Source: an uncultured Bacteroidales bacterium (GTDB lineage Bacteria; Bacteroidota; Bacteroidia; Bacteroidales; Bacteroidaceae). From it: 64,000 nt of DNA. Every line of letters starts with the position of its first letter. Within the stretch, counting starts at the first letter, position 1. Made by a program: the position numbers and the translations under genes. Below, in pieces: positions 16,008 to 24,231 of this stretch. The DNA lies in the NCBI GenBank assembly GCA_902768125.1, contig CACXKA010000003.1, forward strand, positions 62,001 to 126,000. The letters are read 5' to 3'. Under the pieces are notes generated by a model. The model was not told the origin of the DNA. It searched no databases and saw nothing but the letters and a program-made list of their open reading frames with translations.

Positions 16008-16231
16008 GAACGATTAGTCGGGCGGCAAAAAACGTTCGTCTATTGTATGACAGACTGACAAGCTTTGACCTGATTAAATCTGGAAAATTTACTCGAGGAA
16101 GTCAAAATATGTTTAGTCAAGTCAGTTTCGTTCCCTTTGAGGGACACGGACTGCTTTTCTATCATTTGTGACTTCAGGTGTTTTCCAGAACCTAATCAGG
16201 CAAGTGAAGAAATAGTTAGGGCGTGCCCTTT
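16008..16231 (+). ncRNA. Candidate structured non-coding RNA or long structured 5' leader
   Basis: A consensus promoter ends at 16001, and no credible ORF follows until 16288. The segment can fold into nested helices: CCTGATTA at 16069-16076 with TAATCAGG at 16193-16200; CTGGAAAA at 16080-16087 with TTTTCCAG at 16181-16188; GAAGTCA at 16098-16104 with TGACTTC at 16169-16175. Inside lies a long stem from CAGT at 16123-16126 with ACTG at 16150-16153 up to TCCC/GGGA closing a five-base loop (16136-16140). AGGG-CGTG-CCCT followed by TTTT near 16215-16231 is a weak terminator candidate. So it may be a free RNA or an attenuator-like leader of the DUF6140 operon. Helices were found by eye; ends are approximate. 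Confidence 0.6.
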
Positions 16232-16287
16232 TTGTGTTGTATCTATTAACCGTATTAATTAACAATCTAATAAGCACTAACCAGCCT

Positions 16288-16509
16288 ATGCCACGATTTA
16301 AGATCACAACAAAGCAAAGAAAAATGAGTAACGGAGTCCTTATTGAACCAGGATTATCCGTTGAAGTCATCACTCCATCTTATTCCAACCCCATCACGAA
16401 CAACGGTGGTCAAGCCGTAGCAGATGCCTTTATGCGCATCTACGGCTTGGATATCAAGAAAGCAGGCGCACTAAGTACCGTGTGGCTGGATGTGAAACAA
16501 ATAGGATAA
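16288..16509 (+). CDS. DUF6140-like small protein (73 aa)
   Basis: MPRFKITTKQRKMSNGVLIEPG, then VEVITPSYSNPITNNGGQ, DAFMRIYGLDIKKAGAL and the end WLDVKQIG match the pattern I remember for DUF6140, a small Bacteroidales family of unknown function. The start at 16288 fits the family N-terminus; a longer frame from 16234 adds an unrelated hydrophobic stretch. It is 39 bp upstream of the zinc-ribbon/TPR gene, with which such genes seem to associate (from memory, not checked). A broken second copy of its last codons lies at 18184-18225. Confidence 0.7.
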   Translation: MPRFKITTKQRKMSNGVLIEPGLSVEVITPSYSNPITNNGGQAVADAFMRIYGLDIKKAGALSTVWLDVKQIG

Positions 16510-16548
16510 AAAAATGGAATGTTTAACTAACTAAAATAATTGTAAATT

Positions 16549-18162
16549 ATGATACAGAGATGTCCTAATTGCGGTCAATGGTGCGAAGCAGGGAAAGATG
16601 GTTTTCTCGCACGAGCAAATCGCGGATTTGAAAATGTACTCTTTTCTGGCTACAAAATAACAGACAAACTCTTTGGGAACACATTAGGTGTAAAGTCGAA
16701 AGCCGTGGTGGGTGGAGCCGCCTCAGGAGCAATGGGTTTACCATATCTCAACGCCATGAAAGAATCCTTTTTGGGAGATGCTTACAAGTTCCAATGTCCC
16801 GAATGTGGTTACGAATGGGGGTCAGACGATGAAGAGGAAGATCAAACTGCAGAATATGAATATGAACAACAGCACGAACAAGATGTTATAGATCTGCGTG
16901 AACAAAGTCTTCATCTCACGAATTACTCCGATGATGAAGTAAGCCGCTTTGAGGAGCATCTATGGTCTGTTATAACAGATGATGACACTGATGGCTATAA
17001 AGCTTCCGCATATGATTACTTGGCTTATGTAAAATATAGGAATGGTGACAAAAATGGTGCTTTAGATGCTATCAATAAATCCATTCAACTATATGATTCT
17101 CCTGATGCGCATGCAACAAAAGGGGTTATTATGGAAGAAGGACGTACAGCCTTTGACAAATACAAATCCCTTCAGGAACTTGTCAAATATAAGGAAGACG
17201 ATGGAATACCTTATTGGGCATCAGAACAACAGATGGATCGCATCATGGATGAACGTAGTGTTGCATACGCCGAGGATTTCCTGAAAATTCCATACAGACA
17301 GCGTAAGTTCATCATTATATCAGACAAGGATTTTGTAATGCTTCCAGACAACTTAAAGGTAGTGCCAGACAAATATCTACCATCAGAGATGTTGTTCCCT
17401 GAAGGGCATCCTGTTGTGGGGGAGGTATATATCTGCCATCCGTACAAAGAGAACTTTTATCTACCTCTTGAAACATATCAGATTGAATTATTCCGAGATG
17501 AGATGAGAGAGCTTAGAAGGATTTTGCAATGTTATTGGGCTAAAAGTATAGAGATTAAAGACAATAACAGTGTAGAGGAGAATGAAGCTGGCACAAGAAA
17601 TATGGCTGGTCACGTGAATGGTGAATATAAAAGTGTAGGAGGAAGTGTTGGTGGTTCTAATTCCAAAGAATACGAAAAATATCAAAAAGAAATAAATGAT
17701 TGCTTTGTGGGGCAAGAATTCAAACAAATGAAAGAAAGGCCTCATATACCAAATGATGTGGTATGGTATCCACATCGTGCTTCATGGCAAGATTTGATAA
17801 AGCAATTGGATAAAGGCAATCTCTCTTCACATAATATTACTGTAAACACGTCGGATAGTTCCCAAATATCTTCCAGAGAAGGTTCTTCCCTCGAAGTTGA
17901 GGTGAACGCATTAGTTGCAGCTGGAGGTGTCGGAGGCAATTATGATACTTCTACAATGTTTAAATCTGAGACCAACAAAAGTTGGACTTTGAAAGTGGAG
18001 TTTTATCCGTATGAAGAAGAAAGCCAAGTAGTACCTGCAGCTCCAACTCAGCTACTCAGTAATCAGCAAATGGGAACTCCCAACAAATTAAAGTACCTCA
18101 TCTATGGATTGATTGCCTTAGTTGTATTATTGGGAATCATCATTGCATTGTTAATAATTTGA
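16549..18162 (+). CDS. Tail-anchored split zinc-ribbon/TPR-like protein, unknown function
   Basis: This 537-residue protein has a split zinc ribbon: CPNCGQWC at residues 5-12 and CPECGYEW at 83-90, with a roughly 70-residue insert containing a glycine/alanine-rich segment (VVGGAASGAMGLP). An acidic stretch (DDEEEDQTAEYEYEQQ) follows, then a TPR-like pair (YDYLAYVKYRNGDKNGALDA). The middle is globular, residues about 450-490 are serine/glycine-rich, and a C-terminal membrane helix (residues about 515-537) has almost nothing after it, typical of tail-anchored proteins. The bulk would face the cytoplasm. I recall similar Bacteroidales proteins, always uncharacterised. It lies between the DUF6140-like gene and EcsC. 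Confidence 0.75.
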   Translation: MIQRCPNCGQWCEAGKDGFLARANRGFENVLFSGYKITDKLFGNTLGVKSKAVVGGAASGAMGLPYLNAMKESFLGDAYKFQCPECGYEWGSDDEEEDQTAEYEYEQQHEQDVIDLREQSLHLTNYSDDEVSRFEEHLWSVITDDDTDGYKASAYDYLAYVKYRNGDKNGALDAINKSIQLYDSPDAHATKGVIMEEGRTAFDKYKSLQELVKYKEDDGIPYWASEQQMDRIMDERSVAYAEDFLKIPYRQRKFIIISDKDFVMLPDNLKVVPDKYLPSEMLFPEGHPVVGEVYICHPYKENFYLPLETYQIELFRDEMRELRRILQCYWAKSIEIKDNNSVEENEAGTRNMAGHVNGEYKSVGGSVGGSNSKEYEKYQKEINDCFVGQEFKQMKERPHIPNDVVWYPHRASWQDLIKQLDKGNLSSHNITVNTSDSSQISSREGSSLEVEVNALVAAGGVGGNYDTSTMFKSETNKSWTLKVEFYPYEEESQVVPAAPTQLLSNQQMGTPNKLKYLIYGLIALVVLLGIIIALLII

Positions 18163-18183
18163 GTACCATATTTATAATAATAG

Positions 18184-18225
18184 GTTCACTATGCTATAGT
18201 GTGTTTGGATGTGAAACAAATATAA
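18184..18225 (+). pseudogene. 3' remnant of a second DUF6140-like gene
   Basis: The 17 bases TGGATGTGAAACAAATA are identical to the 3' end of the gene at 16288-16509, and the frame reads VCLDVKQI followed by a stop, against VWLDVKQIG. Nothing recognisable of the family remains upstream. A small hairpin (CACTAT-GCT-ATAGTG) lies inside the remnant. Confidence 0.6.
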
Positions 18226-18238
18226 AAAGACAAAAGTT

Positions 18239-18508
18239 ATGAAGTTTAAACACGAAAATATCAGAAACAAAATACAATTCTTTTTTTCTCAATTAAGAAA
18301 TAACGGATTCCCAATAACACATATTGATGAGTTTCAGTTTTGTCAAGTCATTTCCGACCAAAAAAAACATGGAAGATTCTCTTTCCACAAAAGTGGAACA
18401 ATTGTTCAAATTAGTGATACTAAAACAAATCAAATGTTAGAACTTGACAACAATGAGTTGACAAATATTGTATTAATAGGCTTTACTGATTTTATCAGCA
18501 AGCGATAA
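18239..18508 (+). CDS. Uncharacterised 89-aa protein
   Basis: A basic N-terminus (MKFKHENIRNKIQFFF) is followed by what looks like a small alpha+beta domain, including GRFSFHKSGTIVQISDT, LELDNNELTNIV and a hydrophobic C-terminal helix. I do not recognise the family. The start ATG follows the DUF6140 remnant by 13 bp. The A/T-rich composition matches the rest of the island. Confidence 0.6.
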   Translation: MKFKHENIRNKIQFFFSQLRNNGFPITHIDEFQFCQVISDQKKHGRFSFHKSGTIVQISDTKTNQMLELDNNELTNIVLIGFTDFISKR

Positions 18509-18540
18509 ATAACAGAACACTCTTAAATTAAGTTTCTTAT

Positions 18541-18708
18541 ATAGATTTTTCAAAGATAGGCTGTGCCGGTATTTTAATAATCGGTGACATTATAGGTATT
18601 TTATATGGATTCCTTGAAGGGGGATTAAGCCATAATTGGATTCCATGGATTATAATTTCTCGGATAATTGTATGGCCTTTGATTATATGGCGGTTTGGTC
18701 GAAAATGA
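18541..18708 (+). pseudogene. Start-less membrane-protein fragment (about 55 codons)
   Basis: The frame reads IDFSKIGCAGILIIGDIIG and continues with a hydrophobic, tryptophan-rich sequence ending in WPLIIWRFGRK and a stop. It is clearly membrane-like, but the frame is closed by a TAA just upstream without any ATG, GTG or TTG start. It is probably the 3' half of a small membrane protein whose 5' end was lost, or it uses a non-standard start. Confidence 0.4.
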
Positions 18709-18767
18709 TGACGCATTAAAAATAAATTACTCACTTTAATATAAAAATCTAAGACTGTTTTACAATT

Positions 18768-19598
18768 ATGACTAATAAAATGAACCCGTATGAAAAGAAT
18801 GAATATACGGAAATAATCAAATGGGAGAATGAACCTCCTAGTGTTGTTTCACAAACCATTAATTTTGTGATGAAACCTGTTACGTGGCTTGTTGGCAAGG
18901 TAATACCTCATAAAGCTATCCAAGGTGCATTGATAGCCTCAAACTATTTGGCGGAATTAGCTACAGATTCCAATGATATTAAACGTGATGGAGAAGTAAA
19001 CAAAATAGAAGATCTGCGCCATAAAGATCTCAAATTGTCCGACAAGTTAGCAAATGAAGTGCATAATTGGGCTAATTTGATTGCCTCTGTGGAAGGAGCA
19101 GCAACGGGATCTGCAGGATTAACAGGATTGATAATAGATGTCCCGTCATTAATAACTATGAGTTTAAGAGTTATACACAAAATTGGCCTGTGTTACGGTT
19201 ACGAGTGTCATACGGAAGAAGATAAGATGTTCGTTTATGGTATTATGTCGGCAGCTGGAGCAAATACTGTCGAAGAGAAAACCATATCAGTTGCGACACT
19301 TCAGACTATGAAAGTTTGTATTGCAAAGAACACGTGGAAGAAAATTACAGAAAAAGCCTCCACGAATAAATATGGAGTGGAAGTTGCTATACTTACAATT
19401 AAAAACTTGGCCAAACGACTCGGTATCAATATAACAAAAAGAAAGGCTCTGCAAGCTATACCTATAATAGGATCAGGTGTTGGAGCTGCAATGAATTTGG
19501 CATTTATCAATGATATTGCATGGGCTGCTCGTCGTTCCTATCAAAGGAGGTGGCTAGAAGATAATGATAAAATAGTAGTAAATTCAAAAGCAAATTGA
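18768..19598 (+). CDS. EcsC-family protein
   Basis: The 276-residue protein shows EcsC-family features: a helical N-terminal part, a glycine/alanine-rich hydrophobic centre (IASVEGAATGSAGLTGLIIDVPSL, about residues 104-127) and a C-terminal IPIIGSGVGAAMNLAFINDIAWAARRSYQRRW segment. EcsC was named after the third gene of the Bacillus ecs operon, but its activity is unknown. Related proteins often appear in accessory islands. The hydrophobic segments suggest membrane association. A second Met four codons in could also be the start. It is followed after 84 bp by the proteasome-like gene on the same strand. Confidence 0.82.
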   Translation: MTNKMNPYEKNEYTEIIKWENEPPSVVSQTINFVMKPVTWLVGKVIPHKAIQGALIASNYLAELATDSNDIKRDGEVNKIEDLRHKDLKLSDKLANEVHNWANLIASVEGAATGSAGLTGLIIDVPSLITMSLRVIHKIGLCYGYECHTEEDKMFVYGIMSAAGANTVEEKTISVATLQTMKVCIAKNTWKKITEKASTNKYGVEVAILTIKNLAKRLGINITKRKALQAIPIIGSGVGAAMNLAFINDIAWAARRSYQRRWLEDNDKIVVNSKAN

Positions 19599-19682
19599 AG
19601 ACAAGAAGGTCTTTCAAGAAAGCCATTTCAAGAATGCATCAAACAATGCTTAAGAGTAATTCAACTATACATTTGTAAAAAA

Positions 19683-20975
19683 ATGACAGCAATAGTAGGA
19701 ATATTAAATAAAAGAGCTGCTGTAATGGCTGCTGACAGTGCCGTAACTGTTACAAAAGGCGAAAAAACAAAAATCTATAATACGGCAACGAAGATTTTTC
19801 GTCTTTCTTTGAAGCATCCTATAGGGGTGATGATTTTCAGTTCTGTGGAATTTATGGGAACTCCTTGGGATGTCATATTTAAGCTTTATCGAGACCATAG
19901 AGGTGACCAAAGTTTCAACACATTGAAAGAATATGCACAAAACTTTGTGGACTTTCTTAATGCTGAGAACTATTTCAGTAGTGTGAACAGTCAAAAAGGA
20001 TATTTCATTAATGAATTATCTAATTTCTATTATACAATCAAAAATGACGTTCTAGAGCAATATCAGAAAGAAACTGAAGAAATGAGTGAGGAAGAAGCTG
20101 AGAATATAGATAGTGAAGAACGAATCCATTCTATATTGGAAGCATCGCTAAAGGGTGTAAAAGAGATGTATGAAGGTGAAAACATCAATCCTGAGTTCGA
20201 TGATTATTCATTAAATAATCTCCAATCTTATGGTCATCAGGAATTTGACGAACTTATGGCATTGTGTGAAGAAGAACAAATGCCAACTGATATGCGAGAG
20301 CTATGGGAAAGTAGTTTTCACGCATATATATGTTCAACACATTATTATGAAGGAACAGGTATTGTTTTTGTGGGGTATGGAAGTAAAGATATATACCCGT
20401 CTCTTATACCCATCTACATATCTGGTGCCTTTGACCATCGCTTACGATACCATTTCGATGAAGAGTCTGCTGATAGTATTACCAATGACAACCGTGCCTC
20501 TATCAATCCTTTTGCACAAACGGATGTGATGTTAACTTTGATGAGGGGTATTGCCCCCAATTTCTATGAAATGGAGATGGGAAGCCTTACACATTCACTA
20601 ATGACTGCTAAACAAAAGATGATGGATGCCATGAAGGAAGCAGGGGCGACTGAGGAGATGTTGAAGAAGATAGAGGAGGTGAATTTGGAAGACATACAGG
20701 AGCAACATGAGGAGGTGGTGAAGAAATACATTTCCGAGGAATATGTTGAGGGAATAATTGATGCTGTTGATTCTTTCAGCGTTGATGACATGGCTAATAT
20801 GGCTGAAAGCCTTATTTCCGTAACGAATCTACAACGACATCTTACATCATCAGATGAATCTGTGGGAGGTCCCATTGATGTGGCTGTTATTACCCGCTCA
20901 GAAGGTTTCATCTGGATAAAACACAAAGAATGGTTCAAACAAGAATTGAATCCTCATACACAAGTTTACGAATAA
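19683..20975 (+). CDS. Large proteasome-beta/HslV-like Ntn hydrolase (430 aa)
   Basis: The N-terminus MTAIVGILNKRAAVMAADSAVTV matches the start of self-activating proteasome-type Ntn hydrolases. Removal of Met would expose Thr1, the proteasomal Asp17 equivalent falls exactly at position 17 of the mature chain (AADS), and a Lys equivalent to Lys33 sits at 36 (TKIFRLS). HPIGVMIFSS then matches the next strand. An acidic helical insert of about 170 residues follows. Sheet-like sequence resumes with GTGIVFVGYGSKDIYPSLIPIYISG, and the chain ends with GGPIDVAVITRSEGFIWIK. Typical proteasome beta and HslV chains are 170-230 residues. No ATPase partner of HslU or ARC type is visible nearby. It could be a peptidase acting on island proteins. 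Fold assignment rests on motif reading alone. Confidence 0.75.
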   Translation: MTAIVGILNKRAAVMAADSAVTVTKGEKTKIYNTATKIFRLSLKHPIGVMIFSSVEFMGTPWDVIFKLYRDHRGDQSFNTLKEYAQNFVDFLNAENYFSSVNSQKGYFINELSNFYYTIKNDVLEQYQKETEEMSEEEAENIDSEERIHSILEASLKGVKEMYEGENINPEFDDYSLNNLQSYGHQEFDELMALCEEEQMPTDMRELWESSFHAYICSTHYYEGTGIVFVGYGSKDIYPSLIPIYISGAFDHRLRYHFDEESADSITNDNRASINPFAQTDVMLTLMRGIAPNFYEMEMGSLTHSLMTAKQKMMDAMKEAGATEEMLKKIEEVNLEDIQEQHEEVVKKYISEEYVEGIIDAVDSFSVDDMANMAESLISVTNLQRHLTSSDESVGGPIDVAVITRSEGFIWIKHKEWFKQELNPHTQVYE

Positions 20976-21004
20976 AGATTTACATATTTGGAGAATCACA
21001 ATTC

Positions 21005-21517
21005 ATGTTTACTTACATATCAAACTCCTCTCACTACAAAGAAGTGCTTTCACGCGTTTCTGGTGTGAAGCATTCTTTGTGGATTGGCACGGCTGACATC
21101 AAGGACTTATACATAGATGAAGGAGGGCAGAAGAAGCCTTTTCTAGCCTTGTTGGCAAAATTGATTCGGCAGGGTGTGGAAGTGAGGTTGATTCATGCAA
21201 AAGAACCTGGACAGAACTTTCGTGAGGATTTTGACAAATATCCTGTTCTGTACGATGGTTTGGAACGAGTTCTCTGTCCACGAGTCCATTTCAAGATGAT
21301 TGTCTTCGATTGCAAGGAAGTGTATATTGGTAGTGCCAACTTGACTGGTGCAGGTATCGGCATGAAAGCTGATGGGACACGAAACTTTGAGGCAGGCATC
21401 TTGACGGATGATCCCCAAATCGTGGAGCAAGCCATGAACCAATTCGACGATGTCTGGATAGGCAAACAATGCAAGAAATGCAAGCGAAGAGATTTCTGTA
21501 CGGACCCCATCGTATAA
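21005..21517 (+). CDS. PLD-like protein with a single HKD motif and C-terminal cysteines
   Basis: From the ATG at 21005 (MFTYISNSSHYKEV) the protein has 170 residues. The phospholipase-D motif HxKxxxxD is complete (His95, Lys97, Asp102), followed by the family's IGSANLTGAGIG (Ser110, Asn112) and Glu129. Single-HKD proteins act as dimers; members include nucleases (Nuc, BfiI, defence-associated PLDs) and phosphodiesterases. The C-terminal CKKCKRRDFC could bind zinc. The upstream gap from the proteasome-like gene is 29 bp, so they are very likely co-transcribed. A nucleic-acid substrate is plausible but unproven. Confidence 0.85.
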   Translation: MFTYISNSSHYKEVLSRVSGVKHSLWIGTADIKDLYIDEGGQKKPFLALLAKLIRQGVEVRLIHAKEPGQNFREDFDKYPVLYDGLERVLCPRVHFKMIVFDCKEVYIGSANLTGAGIGMKADGTRNFEAGILTDDPQIVEQAMNQFDDVWIGKQCKKCKRRDFCTDPIV

Positions 21518-21542
21518 CATGTAAACCTTAGGCAAGCACTAC

Positions 21543-21600
21543 CCAAGTATTACCCAAGCTCACCCAAGCTGTTTGACCTTGGCTAATGCTTGGGTAGGGT
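21543..21600. repeat. Short CCCAAG tandem and inverted repeat at the island's right edge
   Basis: ACCCAAG occurs three times at about 10-11-base spacing (TACCCAAGT, TACCCAAGC, CACCCAAGC) and once inverted as GCTTGGGTA. It lies between the PLD gene and the terminator at the boundary to conserved genes. An attachment or recombination site is possible; no duplicate was found at the left edge. Confidence 0.55.
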
Positions 21601-21637
21601 ATGGGAAGAGTGAGAGAAGGGTGAGGCTAAACAATAA

Positions 21638-21671
21638 GGAGAGGCTCCGAGTGGAAGCCTCTCCTTTTCTT
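21638..21671. terminator. Intrinsic terminator between the island and the GH51 gene
   Basis: GGAGAGGCT at 21638-21646 pairs perfectly with 21656-21664, followed on the plus strand by TTTTCTT. It serves the PLD transcript and probably also the convergent GH51 gene, whose stop is 4 bp away. Confidence 0.88.
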
Positions 21672-21674
21672 ATA

Positions 21675-24146
21675 TTATTTTTTGAGGTGGACGATATTGA
21701 GGGAATAGGGGGGAATGTCCAGGGGAACACAGTTGGAGTGGGGGGATAGCAGTTGTTCGATGGGGGAGATGTGAGTGGGGGATTGGAGGGTGTTCTCGTC
21801 CATGCCGTCGTTGGCTTGGAGACGGATGACACGGGCGCCTGTTGCCTCGAAATTCTTCAGGTTGATGTGGGCGGTGGTGCCTTCGTCACCATTGTTCACA
21901 ATCTTCACGATCATCTCGCCTGCCTGGTCGTCGATGGTGGCAGAGGAGAAGATGCCTTTGGTGTCGTCGAGCTTGAGCACGGTGTCGAACACCAGTTCCT
22001 GATCGAGCCAAGCTTTCACGCTATCACCTGCCACAGTCAGTTTCACATCGTACCAACGACCTTCTTCCACTCGTCCGCGTTTGGTGACGGTCTCGAGTTT
22101 GCCGCCGCTGGTGATTTGCTCGATGGCGTGCTGTGTGTTGCCCCAGCCACCGATGTTCAGCCAACAGTAGTTTTTCTCATCGACGTAGTTGAACACGATG
22201 ATGAAACCTTCGGGACCTCGGTCCTTGCGAGCACGGCACTGGATGGTGTAGTGGTCGGAGTCGATGATTTGGTTGCATATCGCCAGCGGACCTTCTTCGC
22301 GTGCCTTATGCTGCAAAATGCCATCGTTGACTTCCCAATGACCGCTGACAAACTCGGGCTTTCCAGCCTTGGGCAGAGGTTCGCAATGGGTGTAGCTGGC
22401 TTGTGTGCCCCAGGAGGAATAACCCACGCGGCTGTGGCTGGGCGTGATGGATTTGGGCATCTGTGCTTCGTAGGGGTTGTCTTGCTCCACTTTCACCACT
22501 TGCTTGCCCACGTTCTGAGCCATCAGCATTTGCACGTAGTAGGAGGGGGTGCCCATCACTCGGCTGGAGTTGAAGCGTATCATGTCGGGACGCCACTTGG
22601 CATCGTTCTCATTCACGAAGATGGGCGCATAGCTGTTGAGGGGAACGATGTCGCTGTTGTTCTCCATACCCATCATATAGACTGCCTCGCCCAATGCTGC
22701 GTTCTGGTTGCCTAAGTTGCCGAATCCGTTGGTCACGGCATACTCGCCTACATAGATTTTGGGAGCGGGCTTGCCGTTGGGCAGCGTTCTGGGATAGGTG
22801 TCGTATTTGTGGAAGTTGTCGGCAAACCAGTTCGGGGTGCGGTAGTAGTGCTCGTCGAGCAAATCCACTTCCAGGTTGCTGCGCCACTTCGGATTGTCGT
22901 CGCCCCATGCCACCACGTTTCCGATGAGCTTGACATTGGGATATTTGGCACGGATGGCTTTGCGGAACTGGTCATAGCGTTCGTAATAGTGGTCACTCTG
23001 CTGTCGTGGGTCGGGCTGGTTGTTCTCGTTGCCGATTTCGAGATATTCGATGTTGAAGGGTGCAGGATGCCCGTTCTTGGCACGCAGGGCTCCGTACTTC
23101 GTGGTCACATCACCATTGGCATATTCCAACGCATTCAGGCACTCATCAATCCAAGGTTGTATGGAATCCACAGGTGTCATACCTCCATGCCACAAACCCA
23201 CGTTCACCACATAGAGCGGCTTGGCACCCAAGTCTTCTGCCAGTTGCAGGTACTCGTGGAAACCCAGACCGTCGGTGGTGCGATAACCCCAGTTCACGTT
23301 CCAGTGTCCTTCACGTTCCTCGATGGGTCCGATGGTGCGTTCCCAACGGAAAGCATTGTCGGGCGAGTCCTGACCCTCCACGAAGCAGCCGCCGGGGAAG
23401 CGCATGAACTTGGGATGCATCTGCCACAGCATGTTGGCAAGGTCGGGACGCATGCCGTTCTCACGGTTCTTGAAGGTTGGCGGGAAGAGCGACACCACAT
23501 CGAGGTCAATCGTTCCCACACCGTCGAAAACCAAAGCGAACTGTGCCTTGGCGTCGTTACCTTCCGACTGGAGCACTGCCTCGTATTTCTTCCAGCCTTT
23601 TGCCTTGGGGTCAAGTGAGATTTCCACCTGAGCCAGTTTCTCGTCACCCGCTTCGTTGCGCAGCATTGCCTGCACCGTGCCTTGGTATTTCGGAGCCTTT
23701 GCCCAGAAAGAGAGACGGTAGGTGCGCCCTTGCACGGCATTGATGCCCCAGAAGCCCCTGTTCACCAGAAACACGGGGTCTTGCATCGTGGCTTTGATGG
23801 TCAACTCCAAAGCGTTGTGCTGCACGCTGTTCAGTAGGGGCGTGTTCTTGGAGGGCTGTATGAGCCGGGCCTTGATGATTCCTGCTTCGGTGGCCTCTGT
23901 GGTCCATCCTTGCATATCGGCAGGAGCACCGAACCTGGGTCCGTCCTCAAACGAACGGTTACGGATGAGTTCCGCATAGATGCCTCCATCGGCAGCATGG
24001 TTGATGTCCTCATAGAAGATGCCGTAGTGTGTCGGACTGATTGCTGGTCCTCGTTGCTGCGCATCGATGTTGATGTTGACCTGTGCATGGGTCCATGCAG
24101 CTCCCGCCATCATGGCGATAGTTAGTAAAATGGGTTTCATGTTCAT
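21675..24146 (-). CDS. Secreted alpha-L-arabinofuranosidase, GH51
   Basis: The enzyme releases terminal arabinofuranose from arabinoxylan or arabinan. A signal peptide (residues 1-21, cleaved near THA-QV) is followed by NINIDAQQRGPAISPTHYGIFYEDIN, the GH51 start. A carbohydrate-binding-like segment follows. The catalytic (beta/alpha)8 barrel has acid/base Glu in YLEIGNENNQ and nucleophile Glu in KIYVGEYAV, and a further glycan-binding-like module (KDRGPEGFIIVFNYVDEKNY) sits before the C-terminal beta domain. The length of 823 residues exceeds cytoplasmic GH51 (about 500) because of these modules. It is not linked to a SusC/D pair here. It is convergent with the accessory island. Confidence 0.93.
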   Translation of the reverse strand: MNMKPILLTIAMMAGAAWTHAQVNINIDAQQRGPAISPTHYGIFYEDINHAADGGIYAELIRNRSFEDGPRFGAPADMQGWTTEATEAGIIKARLIQPSKNTPLLNSVQHNALELTIKATMQDPVFLVNRGFWGINAVQGRTYRLSFWAKAPKYQGTVQAMLRNEAGDEKLAQVEISLDPKAKGWKKYEAVLQSEGNDAKAQFALVFDGVGTIDLDVVSLFPPTFKNRENGMRPDLANMLWQMHPKFMRFPGGCFVEGQDSPDNAFRWERTIGPIEEREGHWNVNWGYRTTDGLGFHEYLQLAEDLGAKPLYVVNVGLWHGGMTPVDSIQPWIDECLNALEYANGDVTTKYGALRAKNGHPAPFNIEYLEIGNENNQPDPRQQSDHYYERYDQFRKAIRAKYPNVKLIGNVVAWGDDNPKWRSNLEVDLLDEHYYRTPNWFADNFHKYDTYPRTLPNGKPAPKIYVGEYAVTNGFGNLGNQNAALGEAVYMMGMENNSDIVPLNSYAPIFVNENDAKWRPDMIRFNSSRVMGTPSYYVQMLMAQNVGKQVVKVEQDNPYEAQMPKSITPSHSRVGYSSWGTQASYTHCEPLPKAGKPEFVSGHWEVNDGILQHKAREEGPLAICNQIIDSDHYTIQCRARKDRGPEGFIIVFNYVDEKNYCWLNIGGWGNTQHAIEQITSGGKLETVTKRGRVEEGRWYDVKLTVAGDSVKAWLDQELVFDTVLKLDDTKGIFSSATIDDQAGEMIVKIVNNGDEGTTAHINLKNFEATGARVIRLQANDGMDENTLQSPTHISPIEQLLSPHSNCVPLDIPPYSLNIVHLKK

Positions 24147-24171
24147 TGTTTTGTTTGTTAGTTAGTTAAAG

Positions 24172-24199
24172 AGAGGGTGCGTCAACCGACACACCCTCT
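24172..24199 (-). terminator. Terminator of rpsP
   Basis: On the minus strand AGAGGGTG pairs with CACCCTCT, extended by GTC/GAC around a GGTT loop with one mismatch. A short T-containing tract CTTTAACT follows. Confidence 0.65.
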
Positions 24200-24231
24200 T
24201 AGGTAGATTTGTTACATAAGATGCTGGAAGA

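Noticed and set aside
15977-16171. 64-codon frame starting inside the promoter at 15971-16001
   Set aside because: Its ATG would lie upstream of the predicted transcription start, and it covers the helices of the structured RNA.
21543-21600. tRNA fragment as an integration site at the island's right edge
   Set aside because: No tRNA-like cloverleaf or T-loop sequence can be found there; only CCCAAG-type repeats are seen.
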